Shown: positions 9,954 to 21,908 of the stretch, piece after piece
How the letters are laid out: every line of letters begins with the position of its first letter
Numbering within the stretch: the first letter of the stretch is position 1
Assembly: GCA_015680685.1 (NCBI GenBank)
Contig: MNCI01001451.1
Coordinates: 1,152,413-1,194,779 of the forward strand
Direction: 5' to 3'
Origin: Gnetum montanum
Lineage: Eukaryota; Streptophyta; Gnetopsida; Gnetales; Gnetaceae
DNA length: 42,367 nucleotides
Notes under the pieces: model-generated
Told to the model about the DNA's origin: nothing
Databases searched by the model: none
What the model saw: the letters and a program-made list of their open reading frames with translations, nothing else
Made by a program: the position numbers and the translations under genes

Positions 9954-11183
9954 TGGTTGTTGAACTTAGAAGGTGGGAGGATGGGGGAGGGGTGATGAAT
10001 AAGTTTCCAAAATCAAAACTTAAACAACCAAAGAATACACATAAATTTATGTGGTTCCCCACCTTGGGTACTCCACACTGAAAGGGTAGATCATAAGCAC
10101 ACCTCCTAACTTTGTTGCTCTCAAATTATGATTGAAGGATCCACATTCCATATAGTCATCAAGTCATGCTTTAGAGTGTTGTACCATAGCACCAATTCAC
10201 TTAACCTCACAAGGTCATGTTAGGCTTGGGCATATAGTTTCAAGGATTTTAAAACCTTTACAATCTTGAGCTCTACACCAAAGTGTTGTATCACAGTATC
10301 AACAACTTAATCCCATAGGATCCTGACAAGCTCAAGTAACTCAACCCCTTAGTTTAAGAAGAATAAGAAATACAAGGAATAATTGAAACTTAATTTTCTA
10401 ATCCTTGCATAATTAGGTACAACACACTTTACAAATCCAAAATGATTAGACAATGAGGAGCAACAAGGAATTCAATGATTAAAAATGATTGTACAATAAA
10501 TAAAATAATGCTTGCACATTTCCCAATGCACATGAAGTCTTCTTATAGCTGTTGTGTTACTAAATCCTTCTCAAGACTCATGCAATAGTTAGCTAACTAT
10601 CACCAACAATTGTGGGAGATATGTTTCTCATTCCTAAGATGTATCTCTAAATCTCACTTCTAATCTAGAAAGATGTCTTTTTGAAGTCTCCATCCTAGAA
10701 GATGTCTTTGCTTAATGACGTCTTTGCCTCATGAAAGACATCTTTGGCTAGGGAAAGATGTTTTGCGATTTTTGAAGATGTCATTTTGGATTTTCTCTAA
10801 GTTCATTCCAAATATACCAAGCCATCTCCTATTTCTCAAAGACATCTTACTTCACTTTCTTTTGCATGATTAGAGATGTATTTCTTCATTTTCTCTTGTA
10901 TGATGAATATATCATTCCTTGTCCATAGCCTTGACCTTCCGCATGCTTAGATGACAATAACTTTTCTTGTTTTAATATCAAGTCCTTGTCCACATTCTTT
11001 GGATGTTCATTTGAAGACATGTGGATGACCTCTTCCTTTGAGCTTTGGGATCATCCTCTTTAGCTCATCTTGGTTTCTTACGTACATATTCCTAAAAACA
11101 AAATAACCATAAAACCATGCAAAAAAATTTTATCTCCACTTCACTTAATGTTTTCAGCGCACCAAAACACACCAAAAGGTTCA
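9954..11183 (-). repeat. 5' LTR of B1
   Basis: In plus coordinates it starts TGGTTGTTGAACTTAG and ends AAGGTTCA. It aligns over its whole length with 4918-6192. The predicted TATA box is at 10540-10547 (minus) and the AGATGTCT-type motifs lie at about 10635-10880. The first 40 bases include a G-rich tract (9972-9992). Confidence 0.85.
10540..10547 (-). promoter_or_regulatory. Predicted TATA box in B1 5' LTR
   Basis: TATAAGAA on the minus strand, in the same context as 5491-5498 (GTCTTCTTATAGCTGTTGTG in plus). It would drive minus-strand transcription into gag. Confidence 0.55.
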
Positions 11184-14100
11184 CAAAAATCCTTACCCAT
11201 GTCATAGTAATGTAAAACTTTTTCCTTAGTTTTCTAAGATAATCCTTTTATCTCTCCTATAAGGCTAGTAGTATTTTCAAATATTACCTTATTATAGGAT
11301 CTTACTTTCTCTAAACACCTAATTATCTAACATGGTATTAATATGATATCCTAACCCAAGTCTGAGTCACCAACTAATTTACCCTTGAGGTTAGTAATCC
11401 TTACTAAAACCTTTCCTAGTTAGTAAGTCTTATAATTCTTGATAGAAAAAATCCCAAATATTATATGAATCTACTAACCTTGATCCATCTGGGTAAGTAC
11501 TAAAAATGTTATAGGAATAAGTTATATTCTAATCATTAGTGAACCTAAGTAAGTCAAGTTACATGTAAGATCCCTCATCCTATTTAACTAGAAATGGTCA
11601 TTAGTAAGGGTTTGGTGTGGAACTAAATCTTATCAAATAATAACAAGATATTTTACTTTGCTACCCTACTAAGTAAATGAAGCTTAAAACCCCTTATCTC
11701 ATTTGCTAACTTTGCCATCACATTATAATGGAAGTAAATATCTTATGAGTCATACTTTTACTAGTAAGCAATGTTAATAATGTCAATTTGACAAAAATAT
11801 ATTATTTTAGTATTTCAAAACCATGAAAATTCAACTTAATTTTTGGACCCCCAAAGTTGTATCCAATGCATAGTGCTTGATGAGATAATTGCAACACTAC
11901 ATAGTTCATCTCAAATGGAGTTATAGTTTATAAGATATTACTATTCTAAGTTAGTATATATAATTATATTTTCTATAGATAATATTTAAACCCAAAATTT
12001 CCAAATTAGAAACCAAAACTATTAGTGATCATTTTGATAACCACTTAGTCATTTCATGAGAAAGTGGGGTAATTTATATAAATGTATAAAATAAATAAAT
12101 TTAAAAAAAGAAAAATAAAAAATTTAAATGGCTAGGTTACCACACAAAGAGATATGTAGGCTAGCATGTAGCCATGTGCAAACGCTGCAACTACTTATCA
12201 TTCTCATTGCCATACTTATGGTTGCTCCCTACCTTGCTTGTCACTATGGTCCTTCGCCCTGTAGATCTTGCTATTTGGGTTCTAGCCTTTGCCATGTTGC
12301 TAATGATTGGTTGCTATGCATGGAATGCATTGGATATTGCTTGCACTCTCCAAAATATGATACTTTATTGCCCCAAGCCATTGATGTCCACCTACTTAGT
12401 ATTTGTAGACATTAGTAGCATCATTGATCTACATCTTGAAATGTCCATATACATCAACATCATTGGTGGTGGTTTGCACCTTTCTTGCCAATCATGGACA
12501 TTGATGATCCACACCTTCTTAGGTAGGATAAATCATTATTGAAACTTTAAATTCAAAAACAAACCAGAAATAAATAAATAAATATTCAAATGTGGTCAAA
12601 TTTAACCAACCTAGTTAAACATGTTGACCATTAGCAGCTAAGATAAAAAACACGTCCTACTTTAAACACCCATAACCTTTTCTCATAGAAGCCTTTTTGG
12701 GTAAAAAAATAGTCATTTATAATAGATTTTAATCTTCAAGATGCAATGACAAAGTTAGATTTTCCATATAAGATTCCAAAAATTAGTTTCAATTCCCTTC
12801 ATTAAACTATGCTTTAAGAGCCTCAAGAATTCAATTTAACAAAACTTGGGCATTTGATACCCATTGTTAGCATATAAATAGTCATTACTAATATTTGTTG
12901 GCCTTCTAAATCTAATAGTAATGTTATATTGGCCATTTGGATAGCCAATAACTATATAATAGCTTAAATCATGCCTTAATAGGTTATAACCTAAATGAAT
13001 TAATCATGCTTAAAAATATAATAATTAACACTAATAAATTTGATCTTTCTAGCTATCTTGGGTCTTAGTACTAGGTGATTAAGATATAATTATGGCTAGA
13101 TGTGGGTCATTAACAACTATTTAATTATTAATTACACTACCATAGTCAGTTTCCTATAGATGTAGAAAGTCATTAAGAGTTTAGGAAATGTAGCCAAGTC
13201 ATTACTAACACAATGAATCAAATAGTTGGAGAATCACTTAGAAAAATAGAAATGCTAGAAATATGTATACCAATCCAACTAAAAATTAGATTTTTTAACA
13301 CACATTAACCATAATGGAGAAGCATAATTTTGTCTTGATAAGATGTATGATATCCATGAGAAGAAACAAGCCAAGAGAGAGTCTAAGATCGGGCATAAAT
13401 ATCACAATGTATAATGTGCTTACAAGATCCCTAGAAAATGAAAAAAAACATCTAATATTTCCACCTTGGGCCTTGGATTGACACAAATCCAAATACCCAC
13501 ACATGCTTATAAAATTACAAGATTTAAATATTGATGCCTTGTATTTACAAGATATGTCTACTACAAGAATCATAGCATGGATGACTACATAATCTTCTAT
13601 AATAAATTCAAATTCGAGTTAATACAAAGATTTGAATGGAGACTATAAGATATGATTTTTAAAATTCTAGAACTCCAAATCATGGAAAAGAAGAAATGAT
13701 TGAGATTCTAGAAAAGGCACATAGCATTGGCATTGGTAATCTAAATGTAGTCCTTAGAAATGTGTTTATATATGATCAACACACATTGGATTGCTAACCT
13801 AACATGCCCATATATCAAACTTTGTCATGTATCTTAATTGATTGACTAAATCAAGAAAACCTTGAAGTATAAGCTATTTCTAAGTTATAATAGTCTCTAT
13901 CTAGTGTCCTTCATTATTTGTGGAGAGTTCAATATAAAAGCTAGAAGTGGTGTTCATCAATTCTCAAAATGTAAAAGAGTGAAAGATCCTTTGGAGGAGG
14001 AACCCAATTTGAAGAATATGTTCCCATTAGTTTATCATACTATTCCATTGGCCAAAGCATACTCTACATATTTTGAATCTTCAATAGACAATTTAAATTT

Positions 14101-14846
14101 CAGAATTTGACAATAGATGATGCTAATAAGTGATATTCATCAAAGCAATACTTTACTAATTATACTGGTATGATTATTGAAGATGGGTCAACATCTTTCT
14201 TTCTTAAGACTATACATTACATCTTGTATTATAAGTTATTCTTTCAAGTCACTAAGCTATTGGAGTTCATTTTCAAGGAAGAAGTTGAAGAGGAAGATCA
14301 AGCCCTATCATCCAAAATGAGACCATCCAATCATATATACCTTATGACACAACTATAACTATATTTCTTAACCCTTAAGGTTGATGAAAATTAAGGAGTT
14401 TCTTTTCTTACTTCTGTTTGTTATTTTATTTCTTTTTACTTATTTAATTTATAGTTCTAAATTAGACAAGTAAAATATTATTGGTAATACAAGTGGATAA
14501 AAAGAATTTTCCTTACCTTCATTTGGGTAATCAAAAATATGAGTAGCACTTTGTGTAACCTTGGTTAGGGTTGGTGATTGGTGATTGGTAAACCTTTCAT
14601 TCACCTCTTAATAATATTTAAAGATTAAGGTAAGTTGTTAGTAAGATAATATTTATTTTTCTAAATACTTTTCTCACTTATATTTTATTTTCAAAATAAG
14701 TAGGAAAACATTAAAATATTCAACCCCATTTCAAAAGAAGAAATCAAAGCAATGGAGCATTAGAACATGGAGGGAGCATTTGAGCATAGAGAAACATTAT
14801 TAATGAGGACTCATTCAAGGATGAACAAAATCTAAGGAGGGTAGTT
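11184..14846 (+). other. Right-hand internal region of A, no recognisable gene
   Basis: Several short reading frames (for example 12128-12542 and 13862-14358) have no domain that I recognise. The first is cysteine- and leucine-rich, the second acidic at its end; both are bounded by stops in AT-rich sequence. The stretch is assigned to A because it lies between B1 and the right LTR of A, and A's flanking duplication supports one insertion. No RNA gene seen. Confidence 0.5.
14827..14845 (+). other. Putative polypurine tract of A
   Basis: AAAATCTAAGGAGGGTAGT ends one base before the TG start of the right LTR. It is purine-rich with a few pyrimidines, as expected in an old copy. Confidence 0.55.
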
Positions 14847-15339
14847 TGTCATGTGCTTATTTCCAAATGGAACCACTATGTAACAAATATGATGTTGCTT
14901 TGTAACAAATAATATAATTATTCTAATAAGATGTAAAAGGTCATGTTGTAATAATAGACATTTCTTTAGAGGTGACCTTTAGAGATTTGACCTAAGGTAC
15001 TTATACTTAGGAATTAGAGGTCATGATAGCATTGAGTTTTAGAGTTAGTAAAGGTGAGTAATAGGTACTAGCTAAAGTAGGATAAGAAGGTGACTAGTTA
15101 TTCCTTTTGGTTAGGTACAAACCTAATTGTGTTGGTAGTTCTAGATTACCTCGAAGAAATAAATGCTGAAGGAAGATAATCCTAAGGAACCCTTAGACCA
15201 TAACCAAGATAGACTATTTCCACATTAATAATATTTTCTTAAATTCCTTCTACATTTTTCCTATCACATTTATTACACATACTATCATATTTTACATATA
15301 TTTGGATTTTTCCATGATATTTAGAAATGAAATGTCATG
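14847..15339 (+). repeat. 3' LTR of A
   Basis: It starts TGTCATGTGCTTATTTCC and ends AAATGTCATG, where the 5' LTR has GGATGTCACA, so the terminal CA has become TG. It is followed immediately by the target duplication CTAAT. It is 44 bp longer than the 5' LTR through extra sequence near 14880-14935. Confidence 0.8.
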
Positions 15340-15344
15340 CTAAT

Positions 15345-16544
15345 TATTATAGAGAATGTGATCTTGTGAGATCAATATAATTTTGATTCATTATATTTTA
15401 TCATTACTCCTTATGTTATATGGCTACCTAGCTCATGATCTTAGTTCTTCAATTCTTGTAAAGGATTTTTGTATATTTTTCCTACTTGGTACTTTTGTAA
15501 TAAATACCTCCATGTTATACCATGTGTTATAGGTATGCTTAATGATTTAGTTTGTTAGGATAATGTGTATGATGATGATAATACCTAGTTGATAATGCTA
15601 GGTTAAATTTTATTATATTATATTAAAATGTATTTTATTTTATGTTTCATGAAAGAGTTATGAGGTGTGAGTTATGCTTTTTCTTTGGTTAGTATGTGAT
15701 ACTTGTTTCAATGGTTTACATCCTTTGGATTGGTTCAAGTGGCTTATTTTCCTTTTCAATAATTTAACAAAATGTTTTGGTAAAAATTATGATTCTTAAT
15801 TCATGTTCATGTTACATTTTTGGTTTTTTGGGAGTATTTAATACAATAGGTTTAAAAAGTATTGTTCATTGGAATGTTTTTGACAAATACTATTTTACTA
15901 TGACCTATTTAGATTTTTTTCTAGGAATTAAGGTTTTGAATTTATTATATTGCACTAGTATACAGGTTAGATTTTCTTGCAATAGGCCATTGGTTATTAG
16001 CTTAATTTTTTTTATATTTTCCTCTTTACAATTTTTGGAAGGATGCCTACAATGTTGCTTGTTTATTTTTTTGACATCCTTTAATGTTGTTAATAAGAAA
16101 TGATTTTTATTTTTCATTTTTACTCCAAGTAATGCTTCACTTGCATAAGCTTAATAAGTGGAGTGATACACTTTCCTTAACATATCATTAAGATTGAAGA
16201 TTGCTAATTTTCTAGTTTTATATGTAGAAGTTATATTTCAAGTTTAATAAATAATTGAAATCAAATTTTTCATAAAATTATCTAATGAGCAAACATAACC
16301 TTTCATTTTATAAAATGACATTAATGCACAGAGTAAAATATGAAGGCTTTTTCTACATACAAACATTGCACAAATTCAAATAGTAAAATTATTTCATAAA
16401 CATATGAATTTTTTATTTAAATTAATTTTTATTAGAGTTGATTTTCCAATGTCATTTGAAAAATCTTATAAAGGATTTTTTTTATATATAAATATTTTTG
16501 AAGACTTGAAACCAAATTGATTTTTAAGTATAGTGAATATTATA
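15345..16544. other. AT-rich stretch between A and B2, no gene seen
   Basis: Reading frames at 15777-16103 (plus) and 15905-16117 (minus) overlap each other, are rich in Phe/Leu/Ile or Lys, and match no domain I know. There is no sign of RNA genes. Confidence 0.45.
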
Positions 16545-17790
16545 TGGATTGTTGAACTTAGAATGTAGAGGAGGGGGGAGGGGATGAATAAGTTTCCCTA
16601 ATTAAAAATTGGTAAAACAAAAGAACATACACCAAATTTAACATGGTTCTTGAACTTGGGTAATCCACACTTGAAGGGTAGATCACTAGCATACCTCTAG
16701 ACTTTGTTTCTTTCAAATGTGGATGAAGGGTCCACATCCTGTATAGTCTTCAAGCACCACTTCAGAGTGTTATGTTGCAACACTAGCCACTTAACCCCAC
16801 AAGGTCCTATCAAGCTTAGAATGTGGTTTCTAGGCTTCCACAACCTTTAAAACCTTGAGCTATACTTTGAAGTATTGTACTATAGCACCAAAAACTCAAT
16901 CCCATAGGATCTAGACAAGCTCAAGCAAGATGCCTTCTTGTAAGGAGCACATCAACCTCATAGGGCAACAAGAGAACAATAATTATAAGGGATGGATGCA
17001 ACTTAGTTGACTAATCCTTGTACTTTGAGGTACAACACACTTTACAATGAACAAATGATGATGCGATGAAGAGCAACAATGAATACAATGATAGACAAAT
17101 GATTATACAAAAGCCTATATATTTTCCAATTCATATGATGTCTTCTTATAGTTTCCATGTTTCTAAATCCATCTTGAAACTTATGCAATGGCTAGCCAAT
17201 GGTCACCAATGATTATGGAAGATGTATTATTCATTCTTGAGACATGTTTTTATATTTTCCTTCAATTATAGAAAGATGTCTTTGTCTAATGGGAGTCATC
17301 TTTATCTAATGGAAGACATCTTTCTAAATCTATCTTGCATTTTATGAAGACATCTTTCTCTAGTGAAGATGTCTTTGCTTCAGGAAAGACATTTCTTATT
17401 TCTTGAAGACATATTTGTTTGAGTTCACTTCAATTCTACCAAGACATCTACTATTTCCTCAAGATATCTTTCTTCTCCTTTCTTTGTCCTTTGAATTCAT
17501 TTTTCCTTATCCACAAACTTGATCTTTTGCATGCTTTGATAATGATAACTTTTTTTGTAGAGTATCTAGTCTTTTTCCACGTTCTTTGGAATTATTGCAT
17601 GTTTTTTTGAGACCTTGTGGATGAAATTTTCCTTTGAGCTCTAGACCAGTTCATTTTTTGTCATTTACATAGGCTTTAGCTCATCTTGATTTCCCATGTA
17701 TGTTGTCTTGCAAACACAATAATCACACAATCATGCAAACAAGATTTGACTCTATTTTACTTAATGTTTTAACACACCAAAGTGTTGTCA
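16545..17790 (-). repeat. 3' LTR of B2
   Basis: In plus coordinates it starts TGGATTGTTGAACTTAG and ends GTGTTGTCA. It aligns with both B1 LTRs. The TATA box is at 17143-17150 (minus). Upstream of it (17270-17470) lies the AGATGTCT/AGACATCT array. The purine tract (minus) is at 17791-17804. Confidence 0.84.
17143..17150 (-). promoter_or_regulatory. Predicted TATA box in B2 3' LTR
   Basis: TATAAGAA on the minus strand (plus TCTTCTTATAG), matching the two B1 LTRs. Confidence 0.5.
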
Positions 17791-17804
17791 ATCTTCCCAT
17801 TTTT

Positions 17805-19140
17805 AGTGATGTTCAAAACTTAAGAAAATGGGTTAGTGATCATACAAATATAACCATAATAATCTCCCCCTTTTTGAATAGCAGAAAAAATGATAAAGGA
17901 CACAAATTTGGTTCTATAAAGGAATGATAATTTTTAGATAACAAAAAATATGACATAATCCCAAAAAATATATAGCAAAAATCAATTTAAAGAGTACAAA
18001 TGTTCTAGCACTAAGTTCCATGAAATGGTGCCCTTAATTTATTAGGAATTGATCCAAGTCTTCCAACTGATATTCAAACTTAAGGCATGAAGTGAAGTAT
18101 AGGCATTGAAGATTAAGTAACCTATCACTAAATCAATAAGTCATTAGTAGTTTTCATGGCATGGTTCTTTCATTTTCTAATATTCTCTATCCTTTTAAAA
18201 CATCAAAAAAAGATTAGGATATATCTTATATGATTGGGATAGTATAGTAATACTAATTGAAACCAACCATGAAAAATTATTAATTCTTTATGTCAAGGAA
18301 AACTATTCAATAGATGACTCAATCAAAACTATAGATACTTTACCGAAAATAAAATTAACTAATTTCTTTACAAAAATAGGTACTTCTCACTTCAACTTAT
18401 GAGTGAATATTGAATAGGTGGGCTGAAGATACATTAAGATTTTCTCTCATTAGTTCAAGAAAAATGAGATATGACTAATAAAAAACAACACATAACTTTG
18501 ATGCCAAAGATAAGAATAATTAGTTCATCTTAATGCCTCATTATGACCTATATCTTTTAACTAGAAATTATTAACATCAACAAAAGGAAAATCAAGACTC
18601 AATCAATCAATATCTCTTGATGTCCTTATCTTGCTCATTCTAGAATATTTTTCTGTTTCAATGTGAAGCTTCCAAAGACTTCCCCTACATTGTAGATCTC
18701 CAAGATGGTGAAAGGTAATGAGGAATAAGCTCCCCCTACACATGTGCTACTAATTTGGGCTCTTAAGATCAACATGAAAATATTGTAAATCACAAAACTA
18801 CTATAGTTGTAGGCTAACATTAAGCTCAATATGGAGATCAAGGGCTTGAACCATTAATTTTGATAGAAATTTTTAGAGGTTTTTCTTATCTCATAAATAG
18901 AAAAAACATACCAAAGGCTATGAGCATAGAAACAGATCATCAAAAGAATTTCAGATTAAGCAAGATTGACTGCACAATAAGAAATCATTACAAGTACTAC
19001 ACTAAAAATCTTTACAAAACTAGTTATATCAATGAATGAATGTAAGTGATGATATAGATACTTATTTCATCATTTTTCAAGACACAAATAATTTTCGACT
19101 TTAAATACCATTCTAATTAACTAGCAAGCAAAGAGATGAA
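17805..19140 (-). other. Non-coding 3' internal region of B2
   Basis: No pol domain in any frame. It aligns in patches with 6209-8167 of B1 but is shorter, so one copy has gained or lost several hundred bases. Confidence 0.55.
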
Positions 19141-19157
19141 GACTTACCATGACTTAC
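19141..19157 (-). promoter_or_regulatory. Duplicated 5' splice-site consensus after B2 gag stop
   Basis: The minus strand reads AAGGTAAGTCATGGTAAGTC: two GTAAGTC cores ten bases apart. The position relative to the gag stop matches B1. Confidence 0.45.
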
Positions 19158-19182
19158 CTTACTTGCTGGTGAGGAGAGAAGT

Positions 19183-20878
19183 TTAGTGGAGTTTGAGGTG
19201 AGGTCTCCTATCATGAAGTACCTCCTCATTCTTAGATTCTCTTTCATTAGATTGTGTATGTAAGGTCTCTATTTTTTCATACTCTATAGGATAAAACCTT
19301 TAATCAATTTTTAGATTATTTTTAATGCTCCACTTCTCTTCATTTTCACTTATAGGTACTTGCACTATTTCCTTATCAAATCCTTTTTGACAAGACCAAG
19401 AATTAAACTTATTTTGATAATCATGAGTATAGTTAAGAGTTTTCTTATAACAATAACTTTTACATACAAATAAAGTATTATCCTTATGATCAAAATTATC
19501 AAACCTTAATATGCTTGAGCTTGAACTTGAATCTTCATTTGTTTTTTCCTCTAAATTTTTTAATTGATTTTTAGGTGTCTCCTCTTCTTGAATCTTGCTA
19601 AAATCCTTATTAAATGAGGTTAGTTGTTGAATCTTAGCTTTTATGTTTGAGATCTCTTCTTTCACTTCAGCATGAATAACATCTACCTTAGAAAGTACTA
19701 ATTTATTTGCCTTAACCAAATGATGTAAAATAAAAATTTCTTCTTTAAATTCACTATACCTTTTGTTACACTTACCATATTCTTTAGGCATATGTGAGGA
19801 ATTTTCATTTGTAAGCACCATGCATATGAGATGTGAATCTTTAGAAGAATGTCATCTTCTTCTTCACTTTTCTCACCATCATCCTAACTTGTATAAAGGT
19901 TTGTCTTTTTTGGTTCCGCATCATTAGATCTATTCTTTGGTTGAATCTTGATATCATTTGGATTACTAAGACATTTGAAGGCCATATGACCTTTTCCTCT
20001 ACAAACCCAACATCCTATAAAAGAGAAATCTATGTTATAAGCATTTAAAAAAATTTTACCTTTGTCTCTACCTCTGAAAATATTTGAACTTTGTTGAGAT
20101 GCTACCTTGTTTCTTCTTGTAAGAAAGCATTGTAGTTTTCATGAGAGAAGTGTAATCTCATCTTCTTTGCCCTCATCATGCTCATTTGACTTCTTCTCCT
20201 TGGAGGTAGTCTTTAGAGAAATAGGTCTTTCTTGAATCACATTTTCTTATGAGATTCATTTCATAAGTAATGAGAGCACTTTGAAGGTCTTCAAGTTTCA
20301 AAGATGAGAAATTTTTGATTTCCTCCATAGCTATCACCTATGATCTAAACTTCGGTTGTAGAGTTCTAATCATTTTCATGATGACATTGCTTTTGGAAAA
20401 TTCCTTTTTTGTTTCTCTAATAGCTACAACAAGATCATTAGATCTAGAGAAATAATCCTTTATTTTCTCATCTTCTTTCATTGTAAGTTTATCGTACTCA
20501 CTTTGTAAAACTAATAATAGTGATTGCTTAATAATAGATGTTCCCTCATAAGTGGCTTCTAAAGTTTGTGAAAATTTTTTGGCCATTCTACATCCTAATA
20601 TTCTATTAAATTAAAATTTATTCAATGCATAATATAAACAATTTTTTCCTTTTCAATCAAAAATGAACTTATCCTTTTCCTCTTGTGTGCATTTGTTACG
20701 AGGCTTGATGATGTTGGTGGAACTATTGATAGACAGAGTGTATCCTTCAAGGATTAACTTCCACAATTTAAATTCCATGGATTTGAAGATGCTTTGTATT
20801 CTAGCATTTCATTAGATGAAGTTGAATCCATTGAACATAGGTGGACTTGTGTAAGATGTCCCCTCCATTGTTCACTAT
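19183..20878 (-). pseudogene. Copia-type gag of B2 (UBN2-like), broken
   Basis: The start (20878) reads MEGTSYTSPPMFNG. The UBN2-type block is 20586 to about 20280 (MAKKFSQTLEATYEGT, then SRSNDLVVAI and IRTLQPKF). An intact CCHC zinc knuckle, C-W-V-C-R-G-K-G-H-M-A-F-K-C (CX2CX4HX4C), lies at about 19970-20010. The C-terminal part (19821-19300) stays open for 173 codons: charged, probably coiled-coil (EEISNIKAKIQQL), a six-serine run, then CKSYC...WSC. It ends PHLKLH-stop like B1. Several stops, including two near the YWKAR-equivalent position, break the N-terminal half. Gag binds RNA and forms the virus-like particle in this family. No enzyme domains follow. Confidence 0.82.
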
Positions 20879-20909
20879 TGAAGTTGATGCTAATAGAGAA
20901 GAGTACCAG

Positions 20910-20921
20910 GCTCTGATACCA
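20910..20921 (-). other. Primer-binding site of B2 (initiator tRNA-Met)
   Basis: The minus strand reads TGGTATCAGAGC exactly. It lies four bases inside the 5' LTR boundary. Confidence 0.88.
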
Positions 20922-20925
20922 CTTT

Positions 20926-20984
20926 TGAATCATTGAATTTAGAAGGGGTAGGGCGATGAATAAGTTTCCCTAATTAAAAATTTG
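20926..20984 (-). repeat. Truncated 5' LTR of B2
   Basis: It starts TGAATCATTGAATTTAG, keeps the G-rich tract and GATGAATAAGTTTCCC, and stops after AATTAAAAATTTG where element E begins. B2's own 3' LTR continues past this point with GTAAAACAAAAG. Confidence 0.82.
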
Positions 20985-21889
20985 TGATAAATCAAATTTT
21001 TCTCAGCCATAATATTGGGTATATGATATCAAAGTCACAATATTAGGGCACAGGCTACAATGTCACGTATTCAATATTGCGGATGGGTGTAAGCCTATAA
21101 ATAAAACACTTAGGAACAATGTCCACATATAGTTTCATTTCATGCTTAGTGAAATTCCATAAATTTGTTTTCTTGATTTTAGCAGTTAGTACTTAGGTGT
21201 GTATGCCCACAGTGTGATTTTTGGTAATTGAATGGAGTCTTTATTCGAGTGGAATGTACTTGGACACATTTCATGCATAGAAATAAAGATTAAGATTGCT
21301 CTACATCATTACAACATCACTTAGTATTTATTGCTTACATTTTGAATAATTTTATAGTTTTTACTTAACTGAATGTCTACTATTTTCATTAGTTACTAAT
21401 TTACTTTCTATGCACTTTACTATCCTTGTTGTTAAGTAGAATGAGTATGACTGGTCTTGAATACTTAAGTGTAACTTCTTGGTAATCCAATAGTACTATC
21501 ACATGGTATGCCCTGTAGTGTGGTATTTGGTAATATCCTAGTAGTAGTTACATGAATTCCAGGTATGAATAGAAGGTTAGGACTGGTTGCTCATTGCATA
21601 GGCTAAATTAGATTTGTTTATTATTACTTAGAATTAAAAACCGTTACTTGTACCTTGTGTTTTATAGGTGTATTATGGCCAACAAAACATCATTATCATA
21701 TACCTCACCATGAATTAACCATACACATCAATTTTACTAACTCACATGGGAAGACAACGATCATGAACTCTAACCAATTACTAGCATAATTACATTGCCT
21801 TGTCCATGGAATTAACTGGGCTATGTGTGAAGACTTGTAACTCATATGGTTGGGTGTTTTACTATTCCACCACTCATCATTGGTGCCAT
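20985..21889 (+). repeat. 5' LTR of E
   Basis: It starts TGATAAATC and ends CACTCATCA. It aligns with the LTR of D: GGTGTAAGCCTATAAATA vs CCATGTCTATAAATA, TCTTTATTCGAGTG, TACTTGGACAC, AATAAAGAT. Many D CpGs are TG or CA here. The TATA box is TATAAATA at 21096-21103 and AATAAA is at 21282-21287. Confidence 0.82.
21096..21103 (+). promoter_or_regulatory. TATA box in E LTR
   Basis: TATAAATA, positionally equivalent to the TATA boxes in D and C LTRs. Confidence 0.6.
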
Positions 21890-21890
21890 T

Positions 21891-21908
21891 ATTAGGGACA
21901 CATCAATG
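21891..21908 (+). other. Primer-binding site of E (tRNA-Asp type, decayed)
   Basis: TGGTGCCATTATTAGGGA lies one base after the CA end of the LTR. It is a decayed form of the TGGCGCCGTTGCTGGGGA found in D. Confidence 0.75.

Larger units (their letters stand above)
4918..11183 (-). mobile_element. Copia-type gag-only LTR retrotransposon B1 (minus strand)
   Basis: The LTRs are at 4918-6192 (3') and 9954-11183 (5'), with a degraded PBS at 9938-9949 and a polypurine tract (minus) at 6193-6208. Reading on the minus strand from the 5' LTR there is one gag-like gene (9897 to 8210). About 2 kb without any protease, integrase, RT or RNase H follows before the 3' LTR. The same organisation is seen in B2 (16545-20984), so lack of pol is a family trait, not a private deletion. 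It is inserted in the leader/internal region of A. No exact target duplication was found. Confidence 0.83.
4038..15344 (+). mobile_element. LTR retrotransposon A (non-coding remnant), interrupted by B1
   Basis: Two diverged direct LTRs (4043-4491 and 14847-15339) bound this region and are flanked by an identical 5-bp target duplication, CTAAT (4038-4042 and 15340-15344). A primer-binding site complementary to initiator tRNA-Met follows the left LTR and a purine tract precedes the right one, so the element lies on the plus strand. The internal part (4492-4917 and about 11184-14846) shows no gag or pol domain that I can recognise. Just before the purine tract one frame reads DSFKDEQNL, which resembles the C-terminal ending of some Ty3/Gypsy polyproteins; this is weak evidence for its superfamily. 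Element B1 occupies 4918-11183 and is therefore younger. Confidence 0.8.
16545..20984 (-). mobile_element. Copia-type gag-only element B2 (minus strand), 5' LTR cut by E
   Basis: This is a second copy of the B family: full 3' LTR (16545-17790), non-coding region (17805-19140), gag (20878 to 19183), exact initiator-Met PBS (20910-20921), and only the first 59 bp of the 5' LTR (20926-20984). Sequence then changes abruptly to the TG start of element E's LTR. B2 lacks pol, as does B1. The remainder of the 5' LTR is expected to the right of E, outside the window. Confidence 0.85.

Noticed and set aside
4905-11210. GTCATGGTAA left of B1 (about 4905-4914) and GTCATAGTAA right of it (about 11201-11210) as a target duplication.
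   Set aside because: The right copy is about 17 bases beyond the aligned LTR end and the match is imperfect, so it cannot be used as proof.
12128-12542. Two overlapping plus-strand reading frames of 95 and 122 codons.
   Set aside because: They overlap in different frames, have no recognisable domain, and lie in AT-rich decayed element sequence.
15340-15358. PBS-like ATTATTATAGAG after the right LTR of A, as if another element began there.
   Set aside because: The match to TGGTATCAGAGC is weak, and the exact CTAAT target duplication begins immediately after this LTR, which marks the element's end.
15777-16117. Hydrophobic plus-strand frame (108 codons) and an overlapping Lys-rich minus frame.
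   Set aside because: Composition follows AT-rich sequence; no start context, domain or neighbour supports either.
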